Notes: generated by a model from the sequence alone, not told the origin. A stretch of DNA of 64,000 bases from Pseudomonas fortuita (GCF_026898135.2 NZ_CP114035.2:4195501-4259500); one strand, 5' to 3'; positions 35,196 to 45,561 are shown, numbered from the stretch's first letter. Numbers and translations: made by a program.

Positions 35196-36446
35196 ATGAA
35201 CCAGGAAAGTATCAGCCCATCCATCGCCATCGTTCACCCGATCACACTTTCCCATGGCCGTAATGCCGAAGTCTGGGACACCGACGGCAAACGTTACATC
35301 GACTTTGTCGGCGGTATCGGCGTGCTCAACCTGGGCCACTGCAACCCCGCCGTGGTCGAAGCCATCCAGGCGCAAGCCACCCGTCTGACCCACTATGCCT
35401 TCAACGCCGCACCCCACGGTCCATACCTGGCGCTGATGGAACAGCTGAGCCAGTTCGTACCGGTCAGCTACCCGTTGGCCGGCATGCTCACCAATAGCGG
35501 TGCGGAAGCTGCAGAAAACGCCCTTAAAGTCGCCCGCGGTGCTACAGGCAAACGCGCCATCATTGCCTTCGACGGCGGCTTCCACGGCCGTACCCTGGCC
35601 ACCCTGAACCTCAATGGCAAGGTAGCCCCTTACAAGCAACGGGTCGGCGAGCTGCCCGGACCGGTGTACCACCTGCCCTACCCCAGCGTGGATACCGGGG
35701 TTACCGGCGAGCAGGCGCTCAAGGCCATGGAGCGCCTGTTCAGCGTGGAGCTGGCCGTGGAAGACGTGGCAGCGTTCATCCTCGAACCGGTTCAGGGCGA
35801 AGGCGGTTTCCTCGCCCTCGACCCGGCCTTCGCCCAGGCCTTGCGCCGCTTCTGCGACCAACACGGCATCCTGATCATCATCGACGAGATCCAGTCCGGC
35901 TTCGGCCGCACCGGCCAGCGCTTCGCCTTCCCGCGCCTCGGCATCGAGCCCGACCTGCTGCTGCTGGCCAAGAGCATCGCCGGCGGCATGCCGCTGGGGG
36001 CGGTGGTCGGGCGCAAGGCATTGATGGCAGCACTGCCCAAGGGCGGCCTCGGTGGCACCTATTCGGGCAACCCGATTGCCTGTGCGGCGGCGTTGGCCAG
36101 CCTGGCGCAGATGACCGACGAAAACATCGCCACCTGGGGTGAGCGCCAGGAGCAGGCCATCGTCAGCCGCCACCAGCGCTGGAAGGCTTCGGGCCTGAGC
36201 CCGTACATCGGCCGACTGACCGGCGTGGGCGCCATGCGCGGCATCGAATTCGTCAATGCCGACGGCAGCCCGGCGCCGGCGCAACTGGCCAAGGTAATGG
36301 AGTCGGCACGGGCCAAGGGCTTGCTGCTGATGCCCAGCGGCAAGGCGCGACACATCATCCGCCTGCTGGCCCCCTTGACCATCGAAGCCGAGGTGCTCGA
36401 GGAAGGGCTGGATATCCTCGAGCAGTGCCTGGTGGAGCTGAACTGA
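35196..36446 (+). CDS. amaC: Class III PLP aminotransferase (4-aminobutyrate/2-aminoadipate type)
   Basis: 416 residues from the ATG at 35196; a GTG two codons earlier is better spaced from AAAGG and may be used. Motifs: VWDTDGKRYIDFVGGIGVLNLGHCNP, MLTNSGAEAAENALKVAR (PLP phosphate), FDGGFHGRTLATLNL, LIIIDEIQSGFGRTG (PLP-ring Asp) and LLLAKSIAGGMPLGAVVGR with the Schiff-base Lys. The family includes GabT. In P. putida KT2440 the gene in this position before fusA2 has been reported as the 2-aminoadipate aminotransferase of D-lysine catabolism; I apply that by gene order, so the substrate is inferred. Confidence 0.82.
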   Translation: MNQESISPSIAIVHPITLSHGRNAEVWDTDGKRYIDFVGGIGVLNLGHCNPAVVEAIQAQATRLTHYAFNAAPHGPYLALMEQLSQFVPVSYPLAGMLTNSGAEAAENALKVARGATGKRAIIAFDGGFHGRTLATLNLNGKVAPYKQRVGELPGPVYHLPYPSVDTGVTGEQALKAMERLFSVELAVEDVAAFILEPVQGEGGFLALDPAFAQALRRFCDQHGILIIIDEIQSGFGRTGQRFAFPRLGIEPDLLLLAKSIAGGMPLGAVVGRKALMAALPKGGLGGTYSGNPIACAAALASLAQMTDENIATWGERQEQAIVSRHQRWKASGLSPYIGRLTGVGAMRGIEFVNADGSPAPAQLAKVMESARAKGLLLMPSGKARHIIRLLAPLTIEAEVLEEGLDILEQCLVELN

Positions 36447-36449
36447 GGC

Positions 36450-36752
36450 TTACAGGCCCAGTTCTTCGGGGGTCAGCATGTCGGATTCGAAGGCGATCCA
36501 GCCGCCTTCGAGTTCGGCGTGGCCGTTGACGATCGGGCCGTAGTAGGTCAGGCCGTTCTCCAAGGTCACGCAGATGTGCGTGGCCTGTTTTTCAGGTGCC
36601 GCGAGCGTACCGACGAAATGCACCTTCTTCAGGGTTTCGGTCACCGCTTCCAGGCCCACCCGCATGCTGGGGTTTTCCGAAGCTTCGGTATCTCCGCCAC
36701 GGTCTTCGGCGCTGATGGTCACGGTGGCGGTGTACGGGTACTTGGTGCTCAA
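36450..36752 (-). CDS. Conserved hypothetical protein, 100 residues
   Basis: MSTKYPYTATVTISAED... with a beta-rich pattern (KKVHFVGTLAAPEKQATHICVTLENGLTYYGPIVNGHAELEGGWIAFESDMLTPEELGL). No signal peptide, membrane segment or known motif is seen. It converges with the aminotransferase, three bases apart. I do not recognise the family. Confidence 0.7.
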   Translation of the reverse strand: MSTKYPYTATVTISAEDRGGDTEASENPSMRVGLEAVTETLKKVHFVGTLAAPEKQATHICVTLENGLTYYGPIVNGHAELEGGWIAFESDMLTPEELGL

Positions 36753-36892
36753 ACGGGGTTACCTCAGTGGGTGTGTAGGCGTAAGGGCGCGTAGAGTACG
36801 GCAGGTGGTCTCTGTTGTCTCTACAGGTGATCTGAATGCCCCGATCTGTTAGGGTGCCCGCCGATGCACGCCACACCACACGAGGATCCCGA

Positions 36893-37318
36893 GTGAGCGC
36901 CGAAGAACCCCTGATCGCCGACCTGTTCGATGTCGATAAACGCCTGTCCCTCAAGCCCGTCGTGGACTTCAACAGCTACCTGCGCAACGCCTTCGGCGAA
37001 GGCCCGTGCCGCTGCCACCGCTGCACTGAAGGGGGTGACGAAGGCACCTACAGCCACGCCCACACCTTCACTTTTGCAAGCCGCCAGTGCCATCGCCGCT
37101 TCGCCAGTACATCAGGCAGCGATGTCGCCCAGGTATTGAAAAAGGCCTGGCTGTCGTACACCAAGGCCGACCTCAACCTGGTCGGCCCACTGGACCTGGC
37201 CACCCTCAAGACCTTCACCGAAGCGGACCTGCACCCGCGCCTGCTGGCGCTGCTCACGGCCAGTGGCCTGGCCCGTGAAGTGGATGGCCAATGGATGCTG
37301 CAAGCCCAGGCCGACTGA
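36893..37318 (+). CDS. Hypothetical protein with CRCHRC cysteine cluster
   Basis: 141 residues from a GTG (GAGG seven bases upstream). The N-terminal half has FGEGPCRCHRCTEGG, a three-Cys cluster that could bind metal, plus several His (YSHAHTFTFASRQCHRRF). The C-terminal half (LVGPLDLATLKTFTEADLHPRLLALLTASGLAREVDGQWML) looks like a winged-helix-type domain. It lies 73 bp before the EF-G gene. Function is unknown. Confidence 0.7.
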   Translation: MSAEEPLIADLFDVDKRLSLKPVVDFNSYLRNAFGEGPCRCHRCTEGGDEGTYSHAHTFTFASRQCHRRFASTSGSDVAQVLKKAWLSYTKADLNLVGPLDLATLKTFTEADLHPRLLALLTASGLAREVDGQWMLQAQAD

Positions 37319-37391
37319 CGGCCCGGCGGCAGGGCAGGATTCCACCGGTCTGCTAACGTGGTGGAATCCGCCCATCCGCAGGTAGTCCGCC

Positions 37392-39503
37392 ATGGCCCGC
37401 ACAACCCCCATCGAGCTATACCGCAATATCGGCATCGTCGCCCACGTGGACGCCGGCAAGACGACCACTACCGAGCGGATCCTGTTCTACACCGGGGTCA
37501 ACCACAAGATGGGTGAGGTGCACGATGGTGCCGCGACCATGGACTGGATGGCCCAGGAGCAGGAACGCGGCATCACCATCACGTCGGCGGCCACCACGGC
37601 ATTCTGGCAAGGCTCGACCAAACAGTTCGCGCACAAATACCGCTTCAACATCATCGATACCCCCGGCCACGTCGACTTCACCATCGAGGTGGAGCGTTCA
37701 TTGCGCGTGCTCGATGGCGCGGTGGTGGTGTTCAGCGGCGCTGACGGGGTAGAGCCTCAGTCCGAGACGGTCTGGCGCCAGGCCAACAAATACCATGTGC
37801 CTCGCCTGGCCTACATCAACAAGATGGATCGCCAGGGCGCCGACTTCCTGCGGGTGGTCAAGCAGATCGACCAGCGCCTGGGGCACCACCCGGTGCCGAT
37901 CCAGCTGGCCATCGGCAGCGAAGAAAACTTCATTGGCCAGATCGACCTGGTAAAGATGAAGGCCATCTACTGGAACGACGCCGACAATGGCACCAGCTAC
38001 CGCGAAGAAGAAATTCCGGATGACCTGCGCGCGCTCGCTGACGAATGGCGCGCTCACCTGGTGGAAGCCGCTGCCGAAGCCAACGATGAGCTGACCCTGA
38101 AGTTTCTCGATGGTGAGGAGCTGAGCGTCGAAGAAATCAAGGCTGCCCTGCGCCAACGCACCATTGCCAACGAAATCGTCCCGACCATTCTCGGCTCATC
38201 GTTCAAGAACAAGGGTGTACCGCTGATGCTGGATGCGGTAATCGACTACCTGCCCGCCCCCTCGGAAATTCCTGCCATCCGCGGCACCGACCCGGACGAC
38301 GAAGAAAAGCACCTGGAACGGCACGCCGACGACAAAGAGCCGTTTTCAGCCTTGGCTTTCAAGATTGCCACCGACCCGTTCGTCGGCACCCTCACCTTCG
38401 CCCGCGTGTATTCCGGCGTGCTCAGTTCCGGCAACGCGGTACTCAACTCGGTCAAAGGCAAGAAGGAACGCATCGGCCGCATGGTGCAGATGCATGCCAA
38501 TCAGCGTGCCGAAATCAAGGACGTGTGCGCAGGCGACATCGCCGCGCTGATCGGCATGAAGGACGTGACCACCGGCGACACCCTGTGCGACCTGGACAAA
38601 CCGATCATCCTCGAACGCATGGATTTCCCTGACCCGGTGATTTCCGTGGCCGTGGAGCCGAAGACCAAGGCCGACCAGGAAAAAATGGGCATCGCCCTGG
38701 GCAAGCTGGCCCAGGAGGACCCGTCATTCCGCGTACGTACCGACGAAGAGACCGGCCAGACCATCATCTCGGGCATGGGCGAGTTGCACCTGGACATCAT
38801 CGTCGACCGCATGCGCCGCGAGTTCAACGTCGAGGCCAACATCGGCAAGCCGCAGGTGGCTTACCGGGAAAAAATCCGCAATACCTGCGAGATCGAGGGC
38901 CGTTTTGTGCGCCAGTCCGGCGGCCGTGGCCAATACGGCCATTGCTGGATCCGTTTCGCCCCCGGCGACGAGGGCAAGGAAGGCCTGGAGTTCATCAACG
39001 AGATCGTCGGCGGCGTGGTACCGCGCGAGTACATACCCGCGATCCAGAAGGGCATCGAAGAGCAGATGAAGAACGGCGTGCTTGCAGGCTACCCGCTGAT
39101 CAGCCTCAAGGCTGCCGTGTTCGACGGTTCGTACCACGATGTCGACTCCAACGAGATGGCCTACAAGATCGCTGCTTCAATGGCCACCAAGCAGCTGTCG
39201 CAGAAAGGCGGCGCGGTGTTGCTGGAACCGGTGATGAAGGTGGAGGTGGTGACGCCGGAGGAATACCAGGGCGACATTCTGGGCGACCTCAGCCGGCGCC
39301 GCGGGATGATCCAGGACGGTGACGAAACACCGGCTGGCAAGGTGATCCGCGCCGAGGTGCCGTTGGGCGAGATGTTCGGCTACGCCACCTCGATGCGGTC
39401 GATGACCCAGGGCCGGGCCAGCTTCTCGATGGAGTTCACCCGCTATGCCGAGGCCCCGGCGAGCATTGCCGATGGCATCGTCAAGAAAAATCGCGGGGAG
39501 TAA
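37392..39503 (+). CDS. fusA: Elongation factor G, second copy (FusA2/FusB type)
   Basis: 703 residues, full length. G1 [13 protein letters not shown]2 around RGITITSA, G3 DTPGHVDF, G4 NKMD and G5 are present, then domains II-V ending [16 protein letters not shown] moves tRNAs and mRNA through the ribosome or recycles ribosomes. The main fusA of pseudomonads sits in the rpsL-rpsG-tuf operon; this gene stands alone, so it is the paralogue often called fusA2 or fusB. It is closed by a long REP palindrome. Confidence 0.93.
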   Translation: MARTTPIELYRNIGIVAHVDAGKTTTTERILFYTGVNHKMGEVHDGAATMDWMAQEQERGITITSAATTAFWQGSTKQFAHKYRFNIIDTPGHVDFTIEVERSLRVLDGAVVVFSGADGVEPQSETVWRQANKYHVPRLAYINKMDRQGADFLRVVKQIDQRLGHHPVPIQLAIGSEENFIGQIDLVKMKAIYWNDADNGTSYREEEIPDDLRALADEWRAHLVEAAAEANDELTLKFLDGEELSVEEIKAALRQRTIANEIVPTILGSSFKNKGVPLMLDAVIDYLPAPSEIPAIRGTDPDDEEKHLERHADDKEPFSALAFKIATDPFVGTLTFARVYSGVLSSGNAVLNSVKGKKERIGRMVQMHANQRAEIKDVCAGDIAALIGMKDVTTGDTLCDLDKPIILERMDFPDPVISVAVEPKTKADQEKMGIALGKLAQEDPSFRVRTDEETGQTIISGMGELHLDIIVDRMRREFNVEANIGKPQVAYREKIRNTCEIEGRFVRQSGGRGQYGHCWIRFAPGDEGKEGLEFINEIVGGVVPREYIPAIQKGIEEQMKNGVLAGYPLISLKAAVFDGSYHDVDSNEMAYKIAASMATKQLSQKGGAVLLEPVMKVEVVTPEEYQGDILGDLSRRRGMIQDGDETPAGKVIRAEVPLGEMFGYATSMRSMTQGRASFSMEFTRYAEAPASIADGIVKKNRGE

Positions 39504-39511
39504 GTGGCTCT

Positions 39512-39601
39512 CCTGTTCCGGCCCCTTCGCGGCTAAAGCCGCTCCCACAAGGGATCGCATACCCCTGTGGGAGCGGCTTTAGCCGAAGGGGCCGGAACAG
39601 G
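39512..39601. repeat. Long REP palindrome between convergent genes
   Basis: CCTGTTCCGGCCCCTTCG... and its mirror ending GGGGCCGGAACAGG give arms of about 40 bp with the core GCGGCTTTAGCCGAAGGGG/GTGGGAGCGGC. It separates fusA2 from the convergent sulP gene and probably ends both transcripts. Confidence 0.85.
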
Positions 39602-39615
39602 CAGCCACAATTTTT

Positions 39616-41058
39616 TCAATGCTGCTCGCCAGCCCGCTTCAACAGCTTCTTGCACCGCTCCGACAAATGCACAACGCGCAAATGCTTGCCCGCCTTGGCA
39701 TAGCGCTCGCGCAGGGTCTTGAGCGCCGCAATTGCCGAATAATCGACAAAGCTCAAATGCTGGCAATCCAGCGTGACCTGGGCCGGGTCCTGGGCCGGGT
39801 CGAACTGGTTGAGGAACGAGGCGGTCGAGGCAAAGAACAGGGTGCCATGTACCTGATAACGCTTGCCACCTTCAGCGTCCTCATGGCTGTCGGCGTACAG
39901 CTCCCGCGCATGCTGCCAGGCAAAGTTGAGCGCCGCGATGACGATGCCGAACAGCACCGCCATGGCCAGGTCGGTAAATACCGTCACCACGGTCACCGCA
40001 ATGATCGCCAGCACATCGTTCACCGGCACCTTGTGCAGCACCCGCAGCGACGCCCAGGCGAAGGTCTGCTGGGCCACCACGAACATCACCCCGACCAGCG
40101 CTGCCAGCGGAATACGCTCGATCAGCGGCGACAGGAACAACACGAACAGCAAGATCATCACCCCGGCCACTACCCCGGACAGCCGGCCGCGCCCGTTGGA
40201 ACTGAGGTTGATCACCGTCTGGCCGATCATTGCGCAACCGCCCATGCCACCGCACAGGCCCGAAACCATGTTCGCCGCACCCAGCGCCACGCATTCGCGG
40301 TCCGGGAAACCACGGCTCTCGGTCACTTCATCGGTCAGGTTGAGGGTGAGCAAGGTCTCCAGCAGGCCGACCATCGCCATCAGCACCGCGTAGGGGGCGA
40401 TGATCTTCAGGGTGTCCAGATTCCAGGGTACATCCGGCAGCGCCAGCCCCGGCAGACCGCCTGCGATGTGCGCCATGTCGCCCAAGGTGCGGGTGGGCAG
40501 GTCGAGCAGGTACACCAGCAAGCCAACGCCCAGGATCGCCACCAGCGCCGGCGGTACCGCACGGGTCAATTTCGGCAGCACGTAGACCACCGCCATGGTC
40601 AGTGCCACCAAGCCGATCATCAGGTACAGCGGCGCGCCGCTGAGCCAGTGCTCACCCGCCTTGAAGTGCTCAAGCTGCGCCATGGCGATGACGATGGCCA
40701 GGCCATTGACGAAGCCGAGCATGACCGGGTACGGCACCAGGCGTACCAGCTTGCCCAGCCGTAGCAGGCCGAACAGGATCATCACCACGCCACCCAGCAG
40801 CACCGTGGCCAGCAGATACTGCGCGCCGTGCTGCACCACCAGCGCGACGATCACCACCGCCATGGACCCGGCAGCGCCGGAAATCATCCCCGGTCGACCG
40901 CCAAAGAGCGCCGTCAGCGTACAAATGATAAACGCGCCATACAGGCCCATCAGCGGGTTGAGGTGCGCCACCAGGGCAAAGGCGATGCACTCGGGCACCA
41001 GGGCGAACGAGGTGGTCAGGCCGGCGAGCAGGTCGGCGCGTATTCGGGCGGGCTTCAT
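39616..41058 (-). CDS. SulP-family inorganic anion transporter
   Basis: 480 residues; ATG at 41058 with AGGAAA upstream, discarding a long upstream frame. The membrane domain has MKPARIRADLLAGLTTSFALVPECIAFALVAHLNPLMGLYGAFI and about 11 hydrophobic segments; the C-terminus is a STAS domain (ALYADSHEDAEGGKRYQVHGTLFFASTASFLNQFD...LSFVDYSAIAALKTL). SulP proteins carry sulfate, bicarbonate or dicarboxylates. The mild sequence VPECIAFALVA is typical of the bicarbonate/BicA-like branch, but the substrate is uncertain. Confidence 0.9.
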   Translation of the reverse strand: MKPARIRADLLAGLTTSFALVPECIAFALVAHLNPLMGLYGAFIICTLTALFGGRPGMISGAAGSMAVVIVALVVQHGAQYLLATVLLGGVVMILFGLLRLGKLVRLVPYPVMLGFVNGLAIVIAMAQLEHFKAGEHWLSGAPLYLMIGLVALTMAVVYVLPKLTRAVPPALVAILGVGLLVYLLDLPTRTLGDMAHIAGGLPGLALPDVPWNLDTLKIIAPYAVLMAMVGLLETLLTLNLTDEVTESRGFPDRECVALGAANMVSGLCGGMGGCAMIGQTVINLSSNGRGRLSGVVAGVMILLFVLFLSPLIERIPLAALVGVMFVVAQQTFAWASLRVLHKVPVNDVLAIIAVTVVTVFTDLAMAVLFGIVIAALNFAWQHARELYADSHEDAEGGKRYQVHGTLFFASTASFLNQFDPAQDPAQVTLDCQHLSFVDYSAIAALKTLRERYAKAGKHLRVVHLSERCKKLLKRAGEQH

Positions 41059-41132
41059 GGGTTTCCTGTGGTGCGGGACATTACAAAAACGAGGGCGCGA
41101 TGTTACGGAATTTGTCTGACAGCGGCCACCGT

Positions 41133-42842
41133 TCAGCGCACCCGCTCCCGGCTCTGCACTGCCAGGTCCAGCGCACGCTGCATGTCCAGCCGCGCTGAAC
41201 GCCCCAGGTCTGGGTGGTTCAGGCGCCCTCCACGTTCCGAAGGCAGGATCGGCGCCGTCAGGTCTTCGGCATCCATCGCCTCGAAATCCTGCTCGGTGCC
41301 CAGGGTCAGGGCACTGCGCCGCAACAGCATGCGCACCTGTTCCGGGGTCAGGGCCGGGTTGATCGACAGCATCGTTGCAACGGTGGCAGTCACCAAGGGT
41401 GTTGCGTACGACGTGCCGCAATGCGCAGCAGCGGCAGCCGCTGGGCGAATGCAGGCAGCGGCACTGACATCCACGCGCATGTCGACGTTGGAGCTGTGGC
41501 GCTTGCGCACATACTCGGGGGCTTCGACCGCAGTCGCCTTGTCGCTGCGCTGGTGCCCGCCCACCACCAGCAGTTGTTCGGAGATGAACGACGACGGCAG
41601 GCGGTATTCGTCGGTACCTGACCACGACGCACCGTTACCCGCCGAATTCACCACCATCACATCTGGATGCTCTTTGCGCAGCCAGAGAAAGAACTCCTCA
41701 AGCAATTCCTCGTAACCACTCATCGCCAGCCCGGAACGCACCAGCGAATCGACCTCATCACCGTTGACATCGCGTGCGCCTACCCGGTGGATGCCCCAGC
41801 TCCAGTTCAGCACCCGCACGCCATCCTCGACCAGGTTCACCGATGCAGCGATGTTGGCGGTGATACCTGCATCGGAGTTGCGCTCTACAATCACCTCGAA
41901 GCCAGGGCTGTGCTTGCCCAGCCCCGGCAAAAATCCCTCACCCTGTGCGGCGAGAATGCCTGCGACATGGCTGCCGTGGCTGGTCGCGCGATCCCCGTCG
42001 CGCGCGTACAGGCAGGTCTGGCCCTGTTCGCAGCCGCCTCGGTATTGGCTGAACGCGGGGGCATCAAAATCCACTTCACGCTCGACTACCCCAACCCGCA
42101 CGGGGTGCACCGGCAAGTGCGAAGCGCCAATCCGTCGCTGGTAGAAATACAGCGCATCCATGAACCGGTTGGCGGCCCATTCGTCCGCCTGGTCGATGGC
42201 CCGAGCGTCGCGGCCGCTGCCTTCTTCACCGCGCTCCGGTGCAGACTCCTCGACAACCACGGCATCCACGCTGAGTTCACTGCCCATGCGCAGGATCATC
42301 GCGTCACGCTGCACCAGGTCAGCCACCGGCAAGCGCAACTGGTAGACATTCAGCGGCGGTATCGCACCGACAACCTGGGCGCCGTATTTGTCGGCAATAC
42401 GCCGGGCCTCTCCAAGGCCTTCGTGTTTCTCCTCAATCAACAGGCTGACCAGGTCGACATAGGTGGTCAGGCCATCCATGTTCTTCGCCACCTCATCAGG
42501 CCTTGCGGCGACCACATGACTGCGCTGGCGGGTCAGCCATACAGGGTTGCTGGTACTGCTGCCAGATTCCAGCCAAAGCGGCGCGCTGCGCTGGGCTTGC
42601 TTCGCCAGCTTCAGCGTGAGCCGGTCACCTTGACGCTCGATATCCGCCGTTGGCAGCCGCACACCGCCCAGCCATACCTTTGGCACATCTGCCCCGAGCC
42701 CCTCGGCACGCAGGCACCATTGCTGCTGGTTATCGTCGAACAAGTCGCCGCACCGCTGCAGCTGCTTGATGCGCAGCGTGTCCGCTGCAGCCTGTGCACC
42801 AAGGCTGCAAAGCCATAACAGCAGGATCAGACTACCCTTCAT
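41133..42842 (-). CDS. Secreted S8 peptidase homologue, paralogue of the 8271-10040 gene
   Basis: 569 residues with a signal peptide (MKGSLILLLWLCSLGAQAA). The N-terminal domain shares TLRIKQL, VWL, DLVSLLIEE and VVGAIPPLNVYQLRL with the paralogue. The S8 domain has TSHGSHVAGI (His about 289), VNSAGNGAS (oxyanion Asn) and CGTSYATPLVTATVA (Ser about 478). The Asp-site strand reads VRVGVVEREVDF with Glu about 254. It is divergent from the secretin-like gene; this copy lies in core DNA, so it is probably the ancestral one. Confidence 0.87.
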   Translation of the reverse strand: MKGSLILLLWLCSLGAQAAADTLRIKQLQRCGDLFDDNQQQWCLRAEGLGADVPKVWLGGVRLPTADIERQGDRLTLKLAKQAQRSAPLWLESGSSTSNPVWLTRQRSHVVAARPDEVAKNMDGLTTYVDLVSLLIEEKHEGLGEARRIADKYGAQVVGAIPPLNVYQLRLPVADLVQRDAMILRMGSELSVDAVVVEESAPERGEEGSGRDARAIDQADEWAANRFMDALYFYQRRIGASHLPVHPVRVGVVEREVDFDAPAFSQYRGGCEQGQTCLYARDGDRATSHGSHVAGILAAQGEGFLPGLGKHSPGFEVIVERNSDAGITANIAASVNLVEDGVRVLNWSWGIHRVGARDVNGDEVDSLVRSGLAMSGYEELLEEFFLWLRKEHPDVMVVNSAGNGASWSGTDEYRLPSSFISEQLLVVGGHQRSDKATAVEAPEYVRKRHSSNVDMRVDVSAAACIRPAAAAAAHCGTSYATPLVTATVATMLSINPALTPEQVRMLLRRSALTLGTEQDFEAMDAEDLTAPILPSERGGRLNHPDLGRSARLDMQRALDLAVQSRERVR

Positions 42843-42984
42843 GTAATCACCCCACGCGTTCCCTGTGAGTGCGACTGACGGCGCAGCTTAAAGGTTCATC
42901 TGCCCACCCCGGAGCGTGATCCAGATCCAGCAGGACATCCGCAAATTTGCCATCATGTTGATTCCCCCTGCGGAGATCATGGAC

Positions 42985-43719
42985 ATGCCGCTACGCCCCT
43001 TTTTCGCCTCCCTGCTGCTCGTTGCCAGCCTCGCCGCCCAGGCGGCCACCGAGGTGGTGCCGCTGCAGCACCGCGCCAGCGCCGAACTGCTGCCTGCCGC
43101 ACAGGCATTCATTGGTAAGGACGGCACGGTCAGCGCTTTCGAAAACAAGCTGATCGTCAACGCCAGCCCCGAGCGCATCAGCGACCTGCGCACTTTGCTG
43201 CAGCAACTGGACACCGCTCCCAAACGCCTGCTGATCAGCGTTGACAACAACGACAGCAACTTCCAGGACAACCGCGGTAACGCACGCGTCATCCACTACG
43301 GCACCAGCAACCGTGACGGCGGCATGCAGCAGGTTCAGGCCAGCGAAGGCCAGCCTGCACTCATTCAGGTTGGCCAGAGCATCCCGATTACCAGCACCAG
43401 CACCGACGGTTATGGGCGCATCCAGAGCAACACCGAATACCGCAATGTGACCCAGGGCTTTTATGTCACGCCCAGTTTGAGCGGTGACACGGTTCGTCTG
43501 CAAATCAGCACTAATAATGACCGCATCAGCCAGGAACGTGCAGATGTAGTGAAAGTGCAGAGCACCGACACGACCGTGACCGGCAAGCTCGGCGAGTGGA
43601 TCACCCTGGCAGGCTACAACCAGCAGAGCCAAGCCGAGCGCAGCGCGTCAAGCCGCAGTTACAGCACCCAGCGCGGTGAAAACATGACTTTGCGGGTGAA
43701 AGTCGACCTTCTGGACTGA
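42985..43719 (+). CDS. Exported secretin-like (GspD/PilQ C-domain) orphan protein
   Basis: 244 residues from the Met at 42985 (GGAG nine bases upstream; 42979 is possible). The signal peptide is MPLRPFFASLLLVASLAAQAA. Region 25-80 (EVVPLQHRASAELLPAAQAFIGKDGTVSAFENKLIVNASPERISDLRTLLQQLD) is a secretin N-domain; the rest (GQSIPITST...NVTQGFYVTPSLSGDTVRLQISTNND...TTVTGKLGEWITLAG) is part of the beta-gate region. A full secretin would be much longer and have the membrane pore; none of the other T2SS or T3SS genes is near. Its role is unknown. Confidence 0.75.
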   Translation: MPLRPFFASLLLVASLAAQAATEVVPLQHRASAELLPAAQAFIGKDGTVSAFENKLIVNASPERISDLRTLLQQLDTAPKRLLISVDNNDSNFQDNRGNARVIHYGTSNRDGGMQQVQASEGQPALIQVGQSIPITSTSTDGYGRIQSNTEYRNVTQGFYVTPSLSGDTVRLQISTNNDRISQERADVVKVQSTDTTVTGKLGEWITLAGYNQQSQAERSASSRSYSTQRGENMTLRVKVDLLD

Positions 43720-43729
43720 TCCCAGGCAA

Positions 43730-43756
43730 TTCAAGGCCTCGACCAAAGGCCTTGAA
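43730..43756. terminator. Stem-loop after the secretin-like gene
   Basis: TTCAAGGCCT and AGGCCTTGAA form a perfect 10-bp stem around TCGACCA. No T run follows. Confidence 0.5.
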
Positions 43757-44212
43757 ACTGACTGACAAGTCGCATTAGACCAAAGATGTAGTAAGTGAAA
43801 AAATCCACTACAAAACATTTGACAGGGTCTTTTTCCCAAGGGCATGATGGCCTCGCTCCCGCTAATCAGGGGCCCTGGCAAGGGCCTTCGAGGCGTGCTC
43901 CTCCCACCCCCGGAGGCGCCTCGTGTCTATACGGCCCACAAGGCGGTTCGACGGGATTGCGACTGCAACGAAGAAGTTGTCCCGAGGGACGGAAGCGCAT
44001 CACCGCAGTACTGGCAATCGCGTAGCACCGCAGCAAGGCAACCACGAGCCGACCTGCCGGAGCACACCTTCGCCCGGCCTGCCCACCCTTCCCCCTTCGA
44101 GCCTTCGCGTTCGCCGCCGCACTCCTGCGAACAGGACAGCCGCCAAGCGCCCTGATCTGCACCCGAGCATCAGCACAATTAACCCAAGATCGATGCGACG
44201 AGGTTTATTTCC
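43757..44212. other. Long leader region of aceA
   Basis: About 455 bp without a convincing gene. A promoter is seen at 43819-43848, so the aceA mRNA may have a 5' leader of about 360 nt. It contains several short hairpin-capable stretches. Small frames here run through GC-rich sequence without SDs. Confidence 0.5.
43819..43848 (+). promoter_or_regulatory. Probable aceA promoter
   Basis: TTGACA (43819-43824) and CATGAT (43843-43848) with 18-bp spacing, in a locally AT-rich stretch. The -35 is perfect and the -10 matches four of six. Confidence 0.5.
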
Positions 44213-45538
44213 ATGGCACTGACACGCGAACAGCAAATTGCAGCCCTCGAGAAAGATTGGGCCGAGAACCCGCGCTGGAAAGGCGTGACCCGTACCTACA
44301 CCGCCGCTGATGTCGTTCGCCTGCGTGGCTCCCTGCAGCCAGAGCCCACCCTGGCCCGCCAGGGTGCAGAAAAACTGTGGAAGCTGGTCACCCAAGGTGC
44401 CCACCCGTCCTTCCGCCCAGACAAAGATTTCGTCAACTGCATGGGCGCCCTGACCGGTGGCCAGGCAGTGCAACAGGTCAAGGCCGGCATCCAGGCCATT
44501 TACCTGTCCGGCTGGCAGGTTGCCGCCGACAACAACTCGGCCGAGTCGATGTACCCTGACCAGTCGCTGTACCCGGTTGACTCGGTACCGACCGTGGTCA
44601 AGCGCATCAACAACTCGTTCCGCCGCGCCGACCAGATCCAGTGGAAAGCCGGCAAGAACCCGGGCGACGAAGGCTACATCGACTACTTCGCCCCAATCGT
44701 GGCTGACGCCGAAGCCGGTTTCGGTGGCGTGTTGAACGCCTACGAGCTGATGAAGAACATGATCGAAGCAGGCGCCGCCGGCGTGCACTTCGAAGACCAG
44801 CTGGCCTCGGTCAAAAAATGCGGCCACATGGGCGGCAAGGTACTGGTACCGACGCAGGAAGCCGTACAGAAGCTGGTGGCCGCGCGCCTGGCAGCTGACG
44901 TTTCCGGCGTGCCGACTATCATTCTGGCCCGTACCGACGCCAACGCCGCTGACCTGCTGACCAGCGACTGCGACCCGTACGATCAGCCGTTCGTGATTGG
45001 CGAGCGTACCCGTGAGGGCTTCTACAAGGTCCGCGCCGGCCTCGACCAGGCCATCTCTCGCGGCCTGGCTTATGCGCCATATGCCGACCTGATCTGGTGC
45101 GAAACCGCCAAGCCAGACCTGGACGAAGCCCGTCGCTTCGCCGAGGCCATCAAGAAGGAGTACCCGGACCAGATCCTGTCGTACAACTGCTCGCCGTCCT
45201 TCAACTGGAAGAAGAACCTGGACGACGCCACCATCGCCAAGTTCCAGCGCGAACTGTCGGCCATGGGCTACAAGCACCAGTTCATCACCCTGGCGGGCAT
45301 CCACAACATGTGGCACGGCATGTTCAACCTGGCGCACGACTACGCCCGCAACGACATGACCGCCTACGTGAAGCTGCAAGAGCAGGAATTCGCTGACGCC
45401 AGCAAAGGCTACACCTTCGTGGCGCACCAGCAAGAAGTGGGCACTGGCTACTTCGACGACATGACCACTGTGATTCAGGGTGGCGCATCGTCGGTGACTG
45501 CCCTGACCGGCTCGACCGAGGAAGAGCAGTTCCACTGA
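44213..45538 (+). CDS. aceA: Isocitrate lyase
   Basis: 441 residues. The glyoxylate-shunt enzyme cleaving isocitrate to succinate and glyoxylate. The catalytic loop [14 protein letters not shown] holds the active-site Cys; [19 protein letters not shown] and [19 protein letters not shown] are family-typical, and the C-terminus [10 protein letters not shown] is of the short Enterobacteria/Pseudomonas AceA type. The sequence from about 45090 to 45575 is repeated, diverged, at 48213-48694, so the 3' third may have come with the inserted element. A rho-independent terminator follows. Confidence 0.97.
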   Translation: MALTREQQIAALEKDWAENPRWKGVTRTYTAADVVRLRGSLQPEPTLARQGAEKLWKLVTQGAHPSFRPDKDFVNCMGALTGGQAVQQVKAGIQAIYLSGWQVAADNNSAESMYPDQSLYPVDSVPTVVKRINNSFRRADQIQWKAGKNPGDEGYIDYFAPIVADAEAGFGGVLNAYELMKNMIEAGAAGVHFEDQLASVKKCGHMGGKVLVPTQEAVQKLVAARLAADVSGVPTIILARTDANAADLLTSDCDPYDQPFVIGERTREGFYKVRAGLDQAISRGLAYAPYADLIWCETAKPDLDEARRFAEAIKKEYPDQILSYNCSPSFNWKKNLDDATIAKFQRELSAMGYKHQFITLAGIHNMWHGMFNLAHDYARNDMTAYVKLQEQEFADASKGYTFVAHQQEVGTGYFDDMTTVIQGGASSVTALTGSTEEEQFH

Positions 45539-45561
45539 TAGCGGCTTGCCGCGGAAGAAAG

